From Crocinitomicaceae bacterium (lineage in GTDB: Bacteria; Bacteroidota; Bacteroidia; Flavobacteriales_D; Crocinitomicaceae): DNA of 8,051 nucleotides. The position numbers were made by a program, and so were the translations under genes. Position 1 is the stretch's first letter, and every line of letters starts with the position of its first letter. The stretch spans positions 1 through 8,051 of the forward strand of contig JAURHO010000071.1 in the NCBI GenBank assembly GCA_030833265.1, in the 5' to 3' direction. A model generated the notes under the pieces. That model did no database searches. It had not been told where the DNA came from and worked only from the letters and a program-made list of their open reading frames with translations. Shown piece after piece: positions 6,100 to 8,051 of this stretch.

Positions 6100-8019
6100 A
6101 TGTCCTACTTAGACGAATTAAACGAAAGTCAGCGGGTTGCCGTTGAACATATTTATGGCCCCATCATGGTCATTGCCGGCGCAGGCTCGGGCAAAACACG
6201 CGTGCTCACCTACCGCATCGCCCACATGATGGAACAAGGTGTTGATCCTTTTAACATTTTAGCCTTGACTTTCACCAATAAAGCTGCCAAAGAAATGACC
6301 GAAAGAATTGGTCATATTGTCGGTGGCGGCGAGGCAAAAAACATCTCCATGGGGACCTTCCACTCGGTGTTCTCGAAAATTTTGCGCTTTAATGCTGAAA
6401 GAATCGGCTTCCCGAACAACTTTACCATCTACGACACCCAAGATTCCAAGAGTCTCATTAAAGATATCATCAAAGAGTTCAACCTCGACGACAAAACCTA
6501 TAAACCAAGCATGGTTTTTGGCCGCATTTCCGCTGCAAAAAACAACCTGATTTCACCAGAGGCCTACATGGCCAATCCGGAAATTCAGCTCGAAGACAAA
6601 AAATCTCGCAGACCCGAACTTGGGCGAGTCTTTCAGGCCTATGCCAACCGCTGTCAAAAAGCAGGCGCCATGGACTTCGATGACCTCTTGTATTTTACCA
6701 ATGTTTTGCTCCGAGACTTCCCCGATGTCTTGCATTACTACCAACAAAAGTTCCAGTACATCTTAGTCGACGAGTACCAGGATACCAACTATGCCCAATA
6801 CCTCATCGTAAAAAAATTAGCTGCAGCTTATCAAAATATTTGTGTTGTAGGCGATGACGCGCAAAGCATCTACTCTTTTCGGGGCGCCAACATTGAAAAC
6901 ATCCTAAATTTCCGCAAAGACTACCCCGATTTTGCACTCTACAAACTCGAGCAAAACTACCGCAGCACGAAAACCATTGTAGAAGCGGCCAATAGCGTCA
7001 TCAAGAAAAATAAAGATCAAATTTTCAAAACGGTCTGGACCGACAACCAAGAAGGCGGAAAAATCAAGGTCTTGCGCTCCTTAACTGACAACGAAGAAGG
7101 ACGCAGCATTGCCCAAGCCATCTTTGAAAAGAAAACAGCCGAAGGTAGTCGTTTCCAGGACTTTGCCATACTTTACCGCACAAAAAAACAATCAAGGGCC
7201 TTTGAGGAAGCGCTGCGCAAACTCAATATGCCTTACAAAATTTATGGGGGCTTGTCTTTCTACCAACGCAAAGAAATCAAAGACCTGTTGGCTTATTTTC
7301 GTTTAGCAGCCAACCCTCACGACGAAGAAGCTTTCAAACGCGTGATCAATTACACACAGCGCGGCATCGGCAAAACAACTGTAGAAAACATCATCATTGC
7401 GGCCAATAAATACAGCACCAGCATGTGGGAAGTCGTTAAAGATTTCCATAAGTATCCTGCCGATGTAGGGTCGGCGGCCAAGAGTAAAATTTACGAGTTT
7501 GTCACCATGATTGACAGCTTCGGTGCTGAACTTGAAAAAGTAGATGCGTATATCCTAGCCGACCGCATTGCGAAGTCTTCGGGCATCATTCGCGAGCTCA
7601 TTTCCGAAAAAGACAAAGGCCCTGAAGAGGTCGAACGCTTTCAGAACATCGAAGAATTATTGGCCGGTATTCAAGAATTTGTCAAAGGCAATGAAGATGG
7701 TACACTGCGCACCCTCGCAGACTTCATGATGGATGTCGCTTTACTCACCGACGCCGATCAAGAAAACCCCGAAGAGCGCAACCACATCAGCCTCATGACC
7801 ATCCACTCGAGCAAAGGTCTTGAGTTTCAACACATTTATATTGTTGGCCTCGAGGAGAACTTATTTCCTTCTCAAATGGCACTCAATTCCAGATCTGAAC
7901 TTGAAGAAGAACGCCGCTTGTTTTATGTGGGTATGACCCGCGCGAAACGTGAATTACGAGTGAGTTATCGCGGAAAACCATCGCCATTTCTCGCACAAGC
8001 AGGGTTACTGACCAGTTAG
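6100..8019 (+). CDS. UvrD/PcrA/Rep-type ATP-dependent DNA helicase, short C terminus
   Basis: This is a superfamily 1A helicase that moves 3'-5' on single-stranded DNA; relatives act in nucleotide-excision and mismatch repair and at blocked replication forks. Motifs in order: Q motif LNESQRVAV (7-15), Walker A AGAGSGKT (26-33), Ia TFTNKAAKEM (57-66), Ib GTFHS (85-89), Walker B VDEYQDTN (223-230), III GDDAQSIYSFRGA (251-263), IV LEQNYRST (283-290), V TIHSSKGLEF (567-576) and VI ERRLFYVGMTRAK (604-616). Domain 1B is roughly 101-190 and domain 2B roughly 376-550. All catalytic motifs look intact, so it should be active. At 639 residues it is shorter than UvrD (720), PcrA (724) and Rep (673). After motif VI it runs SYRGKPSPFLAQ and stops, with a shortened link before the usual PSRFL block and no C-terminal Tudor-like extension. 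ATG 6100 is chosen because it directly precedes the Q motif and follows the promoter closely. Whether it is the main UvrD or a paralogue cannot be told, so no symbol is given. Confidence 0.93.
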   Translation: MSYLDELNESQRVAVEHIYGPIMVIAGAGSGKTRVLTYRIAHMMEQGVDPFNILALTFTNKAAKEMTERIGHIVGGGEAKNISMGTFHSVFSKILRFNAERIGFPNNFTIYDTQDSKSLIKDIIKEFNLDDKTYKPSMVFGRISAAKNNLISPEAYMANPEIQLEDKKSRRPELGRVFQAYANRCQKAGAMDFDDLLYFTNVLLRDFPDVLHYYQQKFQYILVDEYQDTNYAQYLIVKKLAAAYQNICVVGDDAQSIYSFRGANIENILNFRKDYPDFALYKLEQNYRSTKTIVEAANSVIKKNKDQIFKTVWTDNQEGGKIKVLRSLTDNEEGRSIAQAIFEKKTAEGSRFQDFAILYRTKKQSRAFEEALRKLNMPYKIYGGLSFYQRKEIKDLLAYFRLAANPHDEEAFKRVINYTQRGIGKTTVENIIIAANKYSTSMWEVVKDFHKYPADVGSAAKSKIYEFVTMIDSFGAELEKVDAYILADRIAKSSGIIRELISEKDKGPEEVERFQNIEELLAGIQEFVKGNEDGTLRTLADFMMDVALLTDADQENPEERNHISLMTIHSSKGLEFQHIYIVGLEENLFPSQMALNSRSELEEERRLFYVGMTRAKRELRVSYRGKPSPFLAQAGLLTS

Positions 8020-8022
8020 TGG

Positions 8023-8050
8023 AATGCGCATTTAATTAATTTGCATCATT
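8023..8050. other. Imperfect inverted repeat just after the helicase gene
   Basis: AATG (8023-8026) can pair with CATT (8047-8050), and GCA (8028-8030) with TGC (8042-8044), with small bulges and an AT-rich loop containing TTAATTAA (8032-8039). The left arm is also part of a perfect 10-bp palindrome, AATGCGCATT (8023-8032). It could be a weak terminator of the helicase gene, but the stem is poor and no T-run is visible before the window ends. Confidence 0.2.
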
Positions 8051-8051
8051 G

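Noticed and set aside
6308..6550. An 80-codon frame inside the helicase gene in another + frame
   Set aside because: It is rich in Ser, Thr, Lys and Pro as expected from a shifted frame, and the helicase frame is fully supported by motifs on both sides.
8036..8043. TTAATTTG near the right edge as a promoter -7 element for a downstream gene
   Set aside because: It misses the A of the TA pair in TAnnTTTG and no downstream gene is visible to support it.
1..8051. Search for CRISPR arrays, tRNA or rRNA genes, insertion sequences, phage genes and attachment sites
   Set aside because: No repeated spacer pattern, cloverleaf, transposase or flanking repeats were seen; nearly all of the window is accounted for by recognised protein-coding genes.

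Overview
The window reads as ordinary chromosomal DNA from a member of the Bacteroidota, most likely the Flavobacteriales. Three things suggest this. The 465-residue arginine decarboxylase is the short type I associate with flavobacteria. Start codons lack clear Shine-Dalgarno sequences. Several gene starts are preceded by the Bacteroidota housekeeping promoter element TAnnTTTG, and the one before the helicase gene also has an upstream TTG at suitable spacing. Base composition is moderate and there is no sign of mobile DNA. This placement is inference from motifs and remembered family features; no search was run.

Left part (1-4078, + strand): the window opens inside the effector-binding domain of a LacI/GalR-type transcription regulator whose DNA-binding end lies outside. 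After 37 bp comes murB, the second committed step of peptidoglycan precursor synthesis. It overlaps by 17 bp the start of pheT, the beta chain of phenylalanyl-tRNA synthetase. murB and pheT are probably one transcription unit. The alpha-chain gene pheS is not in the window.

Middle part (4132-5940, - strand): a PLP-dependent arginine decarboxylase (polyamine synthesis) is followed 45 bp downstream by a small unrecognised gene of 121 codons. These two converge on pheT, with only 53 bp between, and I see no strong terminator there.

Right part (5941-8051): a 159-bp divergent intergenic region carries likely promoters in both directions, two short palindromes and a 9-bp direct repeat. It is followed by a UvrD/PcrA/Rep-type DNA helicase on the + strand. 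This helicase has every superfamily 1A motif but stops soon after motif VI, so it lacks the usual C-terminal extension. The last 32 bases are non-coding.

The genes serve separate housekeeping roles: wall synthesis, translation, polyamines and DNA repair. I did not find a convincing novel system. The points most worth following up are the short helicase, the unknown gene next to the decarboxylase, the murB-pheT overlap and the symmetric elements in the divergent promoter region. No gap between genes exceeds 300 bases. No tRNA, rRNA, CRISPR array or insertion sequence was seen.
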